This document shows positions 46,533 to 57,648 of a stretch of 64,000 nucleotides of DNA, piece by piece. The position numbers and the translations under genes were made by a program. The stretch is from positions 175,800,017 to 175,864,016 of the forward strand of contig NC_061513.1 of the NCBI RefSeq assembly GCF_022539505.1. The letters run 5' to 3'. The notes beneath the pieces were generated by a model that made no database searches, was not told the origin of the DNA, and was given only the letters and a program-made list of their open reading frames with translations. How positions within the stretch are numbered: position 1 is the stretch's first letter; each line of letters begins with the position of its first letter. This DNA comes from Lolium rigidum. Taxonomy: Eukaryota; Streptophyta; Magnoliopsida; Poales; Poaceae.

Positions 46533-49162
46533 GCATCATTAAAATTGCTGACCCCATCTTAACGGCTATAAAGAAAGCACTTCTTGGGAGATAACCCATG
46601 TTTTTATTTTGCTACTGTTTTGTTGTGTCTTGGAAGTTGTTACTACTGTAGCAACCTCTCCTTATCTTTATTTTATTGCATTGTTGTGCCAAGTAAAGTC
46701 TTTGATAGTAAGGTTGATACTAGATTTGGATTACTGCGCGGAAACATATTTCTTGCTGTCACGAATTTGAGTAGGTCTCTCTGTAGGTAACTCAGAAAAA
46801 TCTGCCAATTTACGTGCGTGATCCTCAGATATGTACGCAACTTTCATTCAGTTTGAGCATTTTCATCTGAGCAAGTTAAGTGCCCCTGAAAAATTCGTCT
46901 TTACGGACTGTTCTGTTTTGACAGATTCTGCCTTTTATTTCGCATTGCCTATTTTGTTATGTTGGATGGATTTCTTTGTTCCATTAACTTTCAGTAGCTT
47001 TGAGCAATGTCCAGAAGTGTTAAGAATGATTGTGTCACCTCTGAATATGTGAATTTTTGATTATGCACTAACCCTCTAATGAGTTTGTTTTGAGTTTGGT
47101 GTGGAGGAAGTTTTCAAGGATCAAGAGAGGAGTGAAAATTCACTCCATACAATATGATCAAGAAGAGTGAAAAGTCTAAGCTTGGGGATGCCCCCGTGGT
47201 TCATCCCTGCATATTTCAAGAAGACTCAAGCATCTAAGCTTGGGGATGCCCAAGGCATCCCCTTCTTCATCGACAACTTATCGGGTCACCTCTAGTGAAA
47301 CTATATTTTTATTCCGTCACATCTTATGTGCTTTACTTGGAGCGTCTGTATGTTTTTATTTTTGTTTTGTTTGAATAAAATCTGATCCTATCATGCTTGT
47401 GTGGGAGAGAGACACGCTCCGCTGTTGCATATGAATACATGTGTTCTTAGCTTTATTCTTAATGTTGATGGCGAAGGTTGAAACTGCTTCATTAATTGTT
47501 ATATGGTTGGAAACAGAAAATGCTGCATGTGGTAATTTGTATAATGTCTTGAATAATTTGATACTTGGCAATTGTTGTGCTCATATAGATCATGTTTAAG
47601 CTCTTGCATCATGTACTTTGCACCTATTAATGAAGAACTACATAGAGCTTGTTAAAATTTGGTTTGCATGATTGGTCTCTCTAGAGTCTAGATATTTTCT
47701 AGTTAAGGTGTTTGAACAACAAGGAAGACGATGTAAAGTCTTATAATGCTTGCAATATGTTCATATGTAAGTTTTGCTGTACCGTTTTATACTTGTGTTT
47801 GCTTCAAACAACCTTGCTAGCTTAAGCCTTGTATTGAGAGGGATTACTTCTCGTGCATCCAAAATCCTTGAGCCAAAAACTATGCCATTTGTGTCCACCA
47901 TACCTACCTACTACATGGTATTTTTCTGCCATTCCAAAGTAAATTGCTTGAGTGCTACCTTTAAAATTCTATTCTTTGTCTTTGCAATATATAGCTCATG
48001 GGAAAAATAGCCTTAAAAACTATTGTGGTGAAGAATATGTAGCTATGTATCTTATTTCTTAATAAGTTTCTTGTTGAGCGGTAACCATGTTTCTAGGGAC
48101 GCCATCAACTATTACACTTTTGTTGAATATCATGTGAGTTGCTATGCATGTTCGTCTTGTCTGAAGTAAGGGCGATTTTCATGATCAAATGGTTTGAGTA
48201 TGCATATTGTTATGGAAGAACATTGGGCCGCTAACTAAAGCCATGATCCATGGTGGAAGTTTCAGTTTCGACAATTAATCCTCAATCTCTTATGAGAATT
48301 TTATTTGTTGTTGAATGCTTATGCATTAAAGAGGAGTCCATTATCTGTTGTCTATGTTGTCCCGGTATGGATGTCTAAGTTGAGAATAATCAAAAACGAG
48401 AAATCAAATGCGATCTTTCTCCTTAGACCTTTGTACACAGGCGGCATAGAGGTACCCCTTTGTGACACTTGGTTGAAACATATGTTATGCAATGATAATC
48501 CATGTAAATCCAAGCTAATTAGGACAAGGTGCGAGCACTATTGGTAATCTATGCATGAGGCTTGCAACTTATAGGATGTCTTATACATAACACATATGAT
48601 TTATTACTACCGTTGACAAAATTGTTTCTATGTTTTCAAAATGAAAAGCTCTAGCACAAAAATAGTAATCCATGCTTCCCTCTGTGAAGGGCCCATTCTT
48701 TTACTTTATGTTGAGTCAGTTTACCTACTTCTTTCTATCTTAGAAGCAAACACTTGTGTCAACTGTGTGCATTGATTCTTACATGTTTACCTATTGCACT
48801 TGTTATATTGCTTTATGATGACAACTATCCATGAGATATACATGTTACAATTGAAAGCAATTGCTGAAACTTATGTCTTCCTTTGTGTTGCTTCAAAACC
48901 TTCTACTAAGAATTTATTGCTTTATGAGTTAACTCTTATGCAAGACTTATTGATGTTTGTCTTGAAAGTACTATTCATGAAAAGTCTTTGTTATATGGTT
49001 CAGTTGTTTACTCATTGTCTTTACCATTGCTTTGAATCACTTCATTCATCTCATATGCTTTACAATAGTATTGATCAAGATTATGATAGCATGTCACTTA
49101 AGAAATTATCTTTGTTATCGTTTACCTACTCGAGGGCGAGTAGGAACTAAGCTTGGGGATGC

Positions 49163-50600
49163 TGATACGTCTCCAACGTATTTATAATTTCTTATGTTCC
49201 ATGCTACTTTTATGATGATACACATATGTTTTATACACACTTTACATCATTTATATGCATTTTCCGGAACTAACCTATTAACAAGATGCCGAAGTGTCGG
49301 TTCACGTTTTACTGCTGTTTTTGGTTTCGAAATCCTAGTAAGGAAATATTCTCGGAATTGGACGAAATCAACGCCCACGATCTTATATTTCAAGGAAGCT
49401 TCCAGAGCACCGAAGAGGGGCCATAGGAGAGCCAGGGGGCCCCACCCCACATGGCGGCGCGACCAAGGGGGGGGCGCCCCCCCTACTGTGAGGGGGCCCC
49501 GTGGCCCTTCCGACTCCGACTCTTCGCCTATATAAGCCTCCCTGACCTAAATATTCGAGAGGAATAAGCCACGATACGAGAAAAGTTCCAGAGCCGCCGC
49601 CATCGCGAAGCCAAGATTCGGGGGACAGAAGTCTCTGTTCCGACACGCCGCCGGGACGGGGAATTGCCCCCGGAAGGCATCTCCATCGACACCACCGCCA
49701 TCTTCATCAACGCTGCTGACTCCTATGATGAGGAGGGAGTAGTTCTCCCCCGAGGCTAAGGGTTGTACCGTAGCTATGTGGTTCATCTCTCTCTCCCATG
49801 TGATCTTTATGTGATCATGAGCTTTGTGATCTAGTTGAATATCATCTATGTGCTACTCTAGTGATGTTATTAAAGTAGTCTATTCCTCCTTCATGATGTA
49901 ATGTTGACGAGTGTGTGCATCATGTAGTACTTGGTATAAGCTATGATTGTGATCTCTTGTAGATTATGAAGTTAACTATTACTATGATAGTATTGATGCG
50001 ATCTATTCCCCCTTTCATAGCTCGACGGTGACGAGTGTGCATGCTATGTTAGTACTCGGTATAATTGCAATGGTCTATCATGCACTCTAAGGTTACTTAA
50101 ATATGAACACCGAATGTTGTGGAGCTTGTTAACTCCGGCTTGAGGGAGCTCTTGTAGCCCTACACAATGAATGGTATTTGTCATCCAACAAGAGAGTGTA
50201 GAGAAAGTAGTATTTGTTTATTCAGTTATGTGATCAATGTTGAGAGTGTCCACTAGTGAAAGTATGATCCCTAGGCCTTGTTTCTAAACATCGAAACTCC
50301 GTTTATTTACTGTTCTGTTGCATGTTTACTCGCTGCCATATTTTATTCAGATTGTTATTACCGCTCATATACATCAATATCACTTGCATTTTACTATCTC
50401 TTCGCCGAACTAGTGCACCTATACATCTGACAAGTGTATTAGGTGTGTTGGGGACACAAGAGACTTCTTGTATCGTGATTGCAGGGTTGCTTGAGAGGGA
50501 TATCTTTGTCCTCTACCTCCCTGAGTTCGATAAACCTTGGGTGATTCACTTAAGGGAAACTTGCTGCTGTTCTACAAACCTCTGCTCTTGGAGGCCCAAC
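49163..50600 (+). repeat. 3' LTR of non-autonomous Gypsy element, end truncated
   Basis: Begins TGATACGTCTCCAACG directly after the polypurine tract and has a TATA-box equivalent near 49528-49536. It ends at GGAGGCCCAAC, lacking the roughly 36 bp that close the 5' LTR. Confidence 0.85.
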
Positions 50601-51058
50601 CTGTTGCATATGAATCCTAGTACGGGGTAGTTGCAGCCCTCTATGTGCGCGAGCACATTCTCGAGGGTGCGGCCCGGCTCGCTCCACCAGCAGCGGCGGC
50701 CGGCGGCGTTGTTGCGCGCGGGAGGAGGGGGAGGTCCGTCGTAGGCGGCGAGTTCGCGCTCGTACCTTTGCCGGAAGAAGTCCGTCCACGCCACGTAGTT
50801 GTCGGGGTAGAAGCGCGGCTCGGTGCACTGCTCGTCGCTGAGGGTGACGAGCACCGCGTTGATCTCCGCCTCGAGGGCGGCGCGTCCTATTGGCGGCGGC
50901 GAGATCGGGACGCCCCCCGCGCTCAGGCGCGATCCTCCGGGCGCGCGTAAGTCCGGCAGCGCAGGGTAGCCCGCCACATGCAACAGCCTCCCCTCCCATT
51001 GGTTGAGAGAACGCTAGCCGAAGCCGTTGTACGCCGCGCCATCGCCGAAGTCCGCCAT
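50601..51058 (-). pseudogene. N-terminal part of the Harbinger-borne proline-rich ORF
   Basis: ATG at 51056-51058 (minus) opens MADFGDGAAYNGFG, then a TAG at 51014-51016 stops it at codon 15. The frame continues without stops to about 50616, with EAEINAVLVTLSDEQCTEPR, FFRQRYERELAAYDG, PPPPARNNAAGRR and WWSEPGRTLENVLAHIEG. This N-terminal block is the pattern of a common transposon-carried ORF in grasses (recall). A minus-strand TATA-like CTCTATTTATC lies near 51141-51151, about 90 bp upstream of the ATG, so promoter and ORF were a unit. Premature stop, insertion and deletion make it non-functional. Bases 50601-50615 are not part of the ORF and look like filler. Confidence 0.6.
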
Positions 51059-51571
51059 TGCTCGGTCGAGGAGATTGGGGAGAGAAGTTTGGTGGTGAAT
51101 AGAGAGACGGCGGTGGTGAATGCGGCCAGACGCGGTAGTTCCACGATAAATAGAGGGAGCCGCGCGTGAATTCGATGCGACGGCATTAACTCGCCGCGTG
51201 GAAGCGACGCGTCCGGCGAAGACTGACCGGCGGCAGGCTTTTGCAGCGCGCGGAAGACGATGCGAAGAGGACGACGATCGGCCTTTCTCGCCGACAAGTC
51301 AGGGCCACCAGCCACGCGGGAAGTTTTCTCGACGTTTTCCGCGCTTTCGTTTCTTACGGACTCCCGGAGCGCTCCCGGCGGCGGGGAGACCTGGGTAGAT
51401 GAAAGCCCAAATCCAAGCGAAAACAAGAATCCAGGAGCGTGATTGGACCGTTTTCGTCCATCCGAATTAAAAAAAGGGTCCTAAGGTCTTTCCGGGGACA
51501 TGGCTGGAGATGCTCTAATAGAAGTTGTGATAGAAAAAGTGTATATGACTTTAAATATAAATGTATCTAAA

Positions 51572-52360
51572 CATTTTTTTTTCAGGAACGCGCGAGAAAG
51601 CACGCCTTTTTTTTATAGATAGAGGAAGAACCAAATACAAACTCCACACTTACAACACACGTGGCCAAGGCCAAAGAAGAAAAATAAACTCCTCACAAAA
51701 ACCCCACAAGTTTGCACCTATCCGCTTCCTCGACAATCGCGTCGAGAAGAAGAGCCTCCGACCTAGATTTGTTCTTGAAGATCCTATTGTTTCGCTCAAT
51801 CCAAATCGACCTAAGAACCAACAAGAAGAGGGAGCGCGCTTGAGGCTTCAGCTTGGTCGGCCAGGACTCAAGCACACGCGGCCACCACTCGAGGAGGCCA
51901 TCCACATTGGTCGGGAGAAGGGAGGTGCGGTCCAAGCCCTTCAGGACTTCGAACCAGATGATGCGGGAGAAAGGGCACTGGAGAAGAAGATGGTCAATAG
52001 TCTCTGAGTGTTGCAAGCAGAAGGTGCAAGAATCATCGTTAGTCAAGCCATGACGAAGCCTTCGTTCTCCCGTCCAGCAACGGTTCCACGCCACTTTCCA
52101 CGCAAATAGTTTGAATTTGAGAGGAGCCTTGCATTTCCAAATCGGGTCGTGCCACGCCCACAAAGTACGCCCCTCAAAAAAGGCCAAGTATGCAGACTTC
52201 ACGGAGAACTCTTTCGAAGTAGTCCATATCCATGTGAATGAGTCGGTCATGTCCTCCACCAAGTGCACACTGGAGAGCTCATTCCACAGATTAAGATATT
52301 GGACCAACGCCGGGACCGAAAGACCTGCCGAGAGATCATGCACCCAAGCATGTGAATAAC
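51572..52360 (-). mobile_element. LINE 3' fragment with zf-RVT domain
   Basis: The minus-strand frame 52343-51693 (216 codons) carries the C-terminal zinc-finger region of plant LINE reverse transcriptases: FSVKSAYLAFFEG, WKCKAPLKFKLFAWKV, and the C-x2-C-x5-H-x4-H-like cluster CTFCLQHSETIDHLLLQCPF, followed by SIWIERNNRIFKNK. A short A tract (T run at 51572-51580 on the plus strand) marks the 3' end. The RT catalytic core is absent, so it is a 5'-truncated insertion. It lies 0.3 kb upstream of the porin gene and runs in the opposite direction. Confidence 0.8.
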
Positions 52361-52677
52361 ATGGAGATTTAAATAAATCTCAGATGTGTATACGGATAGA
52401 GATAGTATAATAAATAAATAAAAACTAGCCCTCCCTCCACTAAGCTTTTGCTTCGTCCGCGCGACGCGAATGCACGACGCGACACGAGCGCAGGAATCAT
52501 CCAGATCGGAGGAAGAAAGTAACAGGACACTTTTAAAACGAAAAATAGGGACAAGATCTGCCACGACTCCATTTTAACTCGTCGCCGCGGCCTCCGCCCT
52601 CCGCCGCTGCGATCTCCCTTCCCGCTCTCGCCTCCCCTCCGCCAGGCCGGCCTCTCTCGTCTCCTCCGCCCGCCGCC
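52361..52677 (+). promoter_or_regulatory. Promoter and 5' UTR region of the porin gene
   Basis: The space between the LINE fragment and the porin ATG is only about 0.3 kb. It includes a TATA-like CTTTTAAAAC near 52529-52538 and a long pyrimidine-rich leader (CTCCGCC repeats, 52585-52670) typical of housekeeping grass genes. The transcription start is not determined. Confidence 0.4.
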
Positions 52678-54608
52678 ATGGCTCCTGGACTCTACACGGA
52701 CATCGGCAAGAAGACCAGAGGTACGGAGAATCTCTCCCTCCTTTTTTTTCGAGCCATTCTCTCCCTCCTTTCCGCTGATTGTTTCTTCGATTGCCGAGAA
52801 CCGGCCGATCTTGACGATGCCATGACTGTTGCGCGCAGATCTGCTGTACCGGGACTACTGCACACACCAGAAGTTCACCCTCACCACATGCACCCCGGAG
52901 GGCGTTGTGAGTATCCTCCTCCTCAGTAACTATACATTTCCGTTGCAATTTCACAATTTACTGGCCTCATAAGGACCATAGCAGTATCTTAATTGCGGTC
53001 TGCGTTGCATTTCTCCACATTAGTCGACTACTAGGTACATTACAAATCAACATGTTAGCATCAGGCCGATCGATCTCTCCTTTGCGCTGGTTTCTGTACT
53101 GCTGTTGCCGTCGCAGATTACCATCGTGGCACTGTGCCACTGTTTGTATCGATCTGTGCCCCTTTCGGCATATACCGAATGTGGACTTTTCAGTTTTAAC
53201 CATGGAAGAAAGCTATGGATCCTCATTTGTTACTAGGATACCAAATCTTTGTCTAGGGATCATTTTTCACTCACGGCAACTGGATTGCACATCTTTTGGT
53301 TTCATAAACATGAAGCACAACTATGTGTTTTATGCTGATTAGTTGCTCACTGCGTATGAAGGAGATGAGCAGATGATTGGTATATAGTTTCGGTATTCGT
53401 ATCTCTGTGCAGCATTTGTGCTCTCTATTTGATGATTTTGGTTTACCTACAGGCAATCACAGCTGCAGGAACAAGGTTAAACGAGTCCATCTTTGGTGAG
53501 CTTCAGACCCAGCTTAAGACCAAGAACCTAACAGTTGATATCAAAACAAACTCAGAGTCAGATGTAAGCTGCCTTTGCTACACCTTTTTTTCCTCTCTCT
53601 CACGCGAACCCTCTGTGCAAATTTCATAGCTGTCTTTGCTTGAAATTTCTTCTTTGAGTGGTATATCTGACTGTTCTTTTATGCCCCATAATCGGAATTT
53701 ACAACAACTGATGAACGTTTCACATCCCCAGCTTTTGACGACAGTCACAGTTGATGGGTTAGGAACTCCTGGGCTGAAATCAATCCTCAGCTTGGTTGTT
53801 CCAGACCAGAGGTCAGGGAAGGTATATTTCTCGCATTCTTCCATTTTCTTAATCCTTGTAATATGCAACATGGTGATCGCTGCAGCAAAACAGTTAATTT
53901 GTCTTATTGCCATAACAGCTGGATTTCCTGTACTTGCATGAATTGGCCGGTCTCAATGCAAGTGTTGGGCTGAATCCCAACCCTATGGTTAATCTCTCTG
54001 GTGTCTTTGGAAGCAAAGAACTGTCAGTTGGTGTTGATGTTTCATTCGACACGGCAACTAGCAATTTCACCAAGTACAATGCTGCATTAAGCCTCACAAA
54101 TCAGGATCTTATTGCTTCCCTCCACCTGTAAGCATCTTTTCTATACTCAGCTGGCATATATTAATATGGAATTCTACTAGTCTTGATAGTTAATGTCAGT
54201 CATCAGGCTATTATTCTCATTGTAAGGCGCCTAGTGTGCTGCTTCTTTGCTCTAATACTAGCATTTGCTGTGGCGGTGACCTTCCAAATCTTCTGCAGGA
54301 ACAACCATGGTGACACCTTGACTGCATCTTACTACCACTTGGTAAAGCTACATTCGTCCACTGCTGCTGTTGGAGCTGAGCTGTCCCACAGCTTCTCAAG
54401 GAACGAGAGCACAATGATATTTGGATCGCAGCACTCGTTGGATCCCCACACCACCGCGAAGGCACGCTTCAACAACTATGGCATGGCCAGTGCCCTTGTC
54501 CAGCATGAATGGCGCCCCAAGTCACTCATCACAATCTCTGGTGAGGTTGACACAAAGGCAATTGAGAAGAGCACGAAAGTTGGTTTGTCATTGGTGCTCA
54601 AGCCTTGA
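52678..54608 (+). CDS. VDAC: Mitochondrial outer-membrane porin (VDAC)
   Basis: Voltage-dependent anion channel, the beta-barrel pore that lets ATP, ADP and other small metabolites cross the outer mitochondrial membrane. Six exons with GT-AG introns: 52678-52720, 52839-52906, 53453-53563, 53732-53821, 53919-54127, 54299-54608. They total 831 nt, or 276 residues plus TGA, the normal length for plant VDAC. The protein opens [20 protein letters not shown], matching the family's N-terminal helix. It contains [16 protein letters not shown] with the GLK triplet (88-90), the NKGDSLTASYYH-type motif as [13 protein letters not shown], and ends in a VALKP-like C-terminus, LVLKP. No signal peptide is expected; import uses the beta-signal. 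No frameshift or stop is seen, so it should be functional. The isoform number within the plant VDAC family cannot be assigned by eye. Confidence 0.95.
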
Positions 54609-55474
54609 GATACATATTTTGGATAGTGCATATCTTTTAAATTCAGTTTTGGTTGATGGGAATAACATGGGGGGAGTACATAGCCCCAGGTCATCTTTGT
54701 GGCATCATTATGTTCTTGAATTCTTCTTTTGCCCACATAATCTGTTATCTAGGCAAATGTTAACGCTGACCTTATTATTTTGATCATCAGCGCCTGTTAA
54801 TAATTTCTGGTGATTAAGACCTGCTGTGAATCTTTTCAAATGTGATAGATTGGTTGTTACAGTTGTGTTAACCTCGGTGTTCATTCTTTGATGTCCTCGT
54901 TTGCATTCGTGCACTTGTATGTCTCAGTATAAGAAATAGATGTGCTTCTGATTTAAGAAGCACATATAAAACATGGAACCTTTTTTTCCTAAAAGTTGGA
55001 TAAACTATTTATGAAGTATGAGTATGTCTGTTATTCAGGGATTTAAAAAAAAATGTTGATTGGTTGTGTCCTGAACTGCTGTGCAGTCAGATGCTTTGTG
55101 GGCTCTTTCAGTTTAAGTTTAAGATTTGCTTGGACAACAGATCATCTCGGAGTTGACTGAAAGTGGTGGATTTCGGAGAACTGCAATAGCAAAACCATGG
55201 GAATGAAGAATCCCGAGTATTATTTACCTCGGGCAGCTAGTTTGCTTTGGCGAGACGTAGATGAAGACATGGGTGGTAGGTAACTCGATACCGTGGCGCA
55301 CGCCGAAAGTTAACTGAATCGAAGACACGTTACAGTATAGGAGGAGATAATGTAGATCCCTAGCCTTTACCCAGACCTCCACGATAAAATTTCTTTGTGC
55401 CTCGCAAGAAAAGCTTCGAATAGTTTAGCTTACCACACATGCAACGCAAGCATGCAGCCTGAGCCAAGCACCTA
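54609..55474 (+). other. Porin 3' UTR and spacer
   Basis: The first roughly 350 bp probably include the 3' UTR: T-rich sequence with AATAA-like motifs near 54796 and AAGAAATAG near 54940. The rest is non-coding spacer up to the promoter of the next gene. No mobile element was recognised. Confidence 0.4.
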
Positions 55475-55484
55475 CATATATAAC
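55475..55484 (+). promoter_or_regulatory. TATA box of the first RTM2-like gene
   Basis: CATATATAAC lies about 120 bp upstream of the ATG at 55603, a normal distance for a plant core promoter plus short leader. No perfect heat-shock element was found upstream. Confidence 0.55.
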
Positions 55485-55602
55485 TAGGGAGCTCCCCCGA
55501 CCAGATTGATCAGTACCATCGCCGGCAAGCTAAGAAACCACACGCACTGAAGCTAGGCACCGTTTGATTCCGGCGAGAAGCAAAGCACGTAGTACGCGAG
55601 AC

Positions 55603-56578
55603 ATGGCGAGCAAGCAAAGATCGTCGCCGGCCAAAGCCGCGGCGGCAGATTGTGATCCGGTGTACGAGTGGGTCATCGGCGACGGAAGCTATCTTCTCCG
55701 CCTCACCCTCCCAGGTATGCAGATCAGACCCTTCGTGTAATTGATAGTGGACCTAATGAGATCGATAAATGGTGCTGAACCGCTCTCTTGGATGGTATCA
55801 TGTTGCAGGGTTCAAGAAAGAGGATTTCCGGGTGCACGTCGACCCCAGCGGCCGGCTGACCATCATCGTCGGCCACCGCCCCGTTGATGGCGTAGCCGGG
55901 ACCGTGCGGCTGCACAAGGTGTTCCAGCTGCCACACACGTCCGACCTCGACGGGATCACCGGCCGGTACGACGGCAGCGCTCTCATGCTCACCGTGCCCA
56001 AGCTACCATCCAGCGCGGTACCACCACCGGAGACGCCCATGGAACAGGTCAAAGAGGCCGCGGCCGATGTCGCCGACAAGCCAACGGATAAAAAATGCAG
56101 GGTTGGACGGGAGGCGGAGCGGCTGATCGAGGCGGCGAGGGCGAGGTTGCAGGGGAGGCAGAAGGAGGAGGCGGCGACGAAGGAGCAAACTGCAGCGAGC
56201 AGCAAGAAGTCGCCTGCCAGAGAAGTGGACGGAAGGAAAGAGGAGCCCAAACCGGAGGCGCCGGCGACGCCGGCTGAGAAGGTGATGAAACAAGAAGATG
56301 ATCACGACGAGAAGGCCAAGGCCGCTGAACACAAGGCGAAGCTCGATCGTGAGGCGGAGCAGAGGATCGAGGCGGCCAGGGCGAGGCTGTATGCCGCGGA
56401 GAGAGAGGCGGAGAGGGAGAGGGAGCAGAATGGCTGCTGGAATTGGAAGGAGCGGGCGACGGAGGAGGGCCTCAAGTGGGCGGAGACCATCGGCAATAAC
56501 AAGGAGGTGATCGCCACCGCCGTGGCCGCCTTCACGTTAGGCTTCTTCGTCTCCCACAGGATCTTCTCCAGGAGCTGA
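55603..56578 (+). CDS. HSP20-domain protein with C-terminal membrane anchor, RTM2-like
   Basis: Two exons, 55603-55714 and 55809-56578 (GT-AG intron of 94 bp), encode 293 residues. An alpha-crystallin/HSP20 domain spans about residues 20-104 (YLLRLTLPGFKKEDFRVHVD; ends ALMLTVPKLP, the usual closing beta-strand motif). A long Lys/Glu/Ala-rich helical region follows, with two copies of REAExxIEAARARL (138-151 and 218-231), probably coiled coil. The C-terminus has a hydrophobic segment (about 270-285, ATAVAAFTLGFFV) with a short basic tail. This order, HSP20 then helix then tail anchor, is that of Arabidopsis RTM2, which restricts long-distance potyvirus movement and localises to phloem sieve elements. 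The start is supported by the upstream TATA box and conserved intron position. Function in this grass is an inference; most family members are uncharacterised. Confidence 0.85.
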
Positions 56579-56921
56579 ATAATCATCTCACATGAATGTC
56601 AGTACAGCGTACGCTCGTGCCGCCGTGCGTGCGTTCATGCACACATGGACGTACATAGATGGCGGGATACATTAAAGCTTCAACTGTGTATTCGTGTATA
56701 TACATACGACGTGTGATATTTGGTATTACCTACTGGCACAACAAAGTGTCACACTGTCACTCTCACGACCTGCTACCTGCCTGAAGTTCTGAAGGTGAAC
56801 GGATGATCCCCAACGACAGAGGGAGGCCCAATTGGCAAGCGCAGCATATGAATGATAAGGGAGTGGAGTGTGTGTAAGGGATTATGTGATTGTAATATGA
56901 ACTCTTCCTCTTCCCTCTAAC
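56579..56921 (+). other. 3' UTR and spacer of the first RTM2-like gene
   Basis: Starts directly after the stop codon. It contains CGTACG-rich sequence and a likely 3' UTR up to about 56730. Nothing else recognised. Confidence 0.4.
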
Positions 56922-57423
56922 TAGGGATGGTACCCGCAGGGTACGGCTACGGGTAAAACCATCTCATACCCGTACCCATCACCCGTATCCAAACCCGTAC
57001 CCAAACATATGGGTACAAGTTTTTCTTATACCCGTCACCCGGCAGGATCAACGGATACCCGCGGGCAAAAAATATCCGCGCTTACAACACAACAAATTGA
57101 TCAAAAAATATGACATGAGGTGAAGCGATCCTAAATAGGGGACTAATCCTCACTAACCTATCAGCAATTGTAAGACTGGAAAGCGTGAGATTCAGCCTAG
57201 CAACGTAAAGGCGTGATTAGGGGAAACTTAAGTACTTAAAAATATTGCAGTGGCCTTCTAATTTATATGGGTACATGGGTATGTGGGTATGAGTTCTACG
57301 ACATACCTACCCTACCTGATGAGTATGATATTTTCCCATTTACGAATACCATAGGTAATATTTTTTCCCATTTAGTTTTTACCCAGGAGATATGTGGGTC
57401 ATGGGTACCTATTGCCATCCCTA
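56922..57423. mobile_element. hAT-like MITE
   Basis: Ends TAGGGATGGTACCC (left) and TAGGGATGGCAATAGGTACC (right end read on the minus strand) are inverted repeats. The imperfect 8 bp flanks CCTCTAAC and CCTGCAAA could be an eroded target duplication. The interior repeats ACCCGTACCC and GGGTAT motifs and has no coding capacity. The roughly 0.5 kb length and termini fit a hAT-derived MITE. Confidence 0.6.
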
Positions 57424-57648
57424 CCTGCAAACCCAGCTTTAGTAGGATTTCATTAACCTCGATGTCACGCTAAGAAAAAATGTATACAAATCTATCAATC
57501 GAGTAAAGTTAGGTTGTGGAATTTACCATCGGAGCCATCAATAGTCCCCGGTCACTCTCGAGCAACTTGGTAAATCTCCTAGAAAGAAGAATTTTCCTCT
57601 GAAGCTGTATCTGTCCGATCACGCGTTAGGGCTTGGTTGCTCCCATCC

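Larger units (their letters stand above)
44046..50600 (+). mobile_element. Non-autonomous Gypsy element encoding a 250-residue protein
   Basis: 5' LTR 44046-45518 (TGATACGTCTCC...CGTAGACATCA), internal region 45519-49162, 3' LTR 49163-50600. The LTRs are nearly identical, but the 3' copy lacks its last roughly 36 bp and ends in GGAGGCCCAAC. No target duplication is found, consistent with a deletion at the right junction. The primer site is present twice: a degenerate copy at about 45519-45545 and an intact TGGCGCCGTTGCCGGGGA at 45622-45639. The polypurine tract is AAGCTTGGGGATGC at 49149-49162. There is no gag, protease or pol. Confidence 0.85.
43661..51515 (-). mobile_element. Harbinger-type DNA transposon with its own ORF, split by a retrotransposon
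   Basis: Termini GAGCATCTCTAGCC (left) and GAGCATCTCCAGCC (right end read on the minus strand) are inverted repeats. TAA occurs directly outside both ends (43658-43660 and 51516-51518), the Harbinger-type target duplication. Removing the retrotransposon at 44046-50600 leaves about 1.3 kb of element with a minus-strand promoter and ORF but no transposase, so it was non-autonomous. Confidence 0.75.

Noticed and set aside
33451..47052. A matching pair of frames containing FTDCSVLxDSAFYF at 33451-33690 (minus) and 46831-47052 (plus).
   Set aside because: Same reasoning: differences are largely non-synonymous and the region is the shared non-coding interior of two Gypsy elements.
32536..48010. 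An 80-codon frame containing EPTTMPFVSTIPTYYMVF recurs in three Gypsy elements (32536-32778, 40395-40637, 47774-48010) and looked like a conserved small protein.
   Set aside because: Comparing the 32.5 kb and 47.8 kb copies codon by codon, nearly all differences are amino-acid changing and mostly C-to-T type, and one copy has an indel near the start. That is neutral decay of shared non-coding DNA, not protein conservation.
55380..55430. Possible heat-shock element (AAGAAAAGCTTCGAATAG) upstream of the first RTM2-like gene.
   Set aside because: The middle pentamer is AGCTT instead of nTTCn, so the alternating GAA/TTC pattern is broken.
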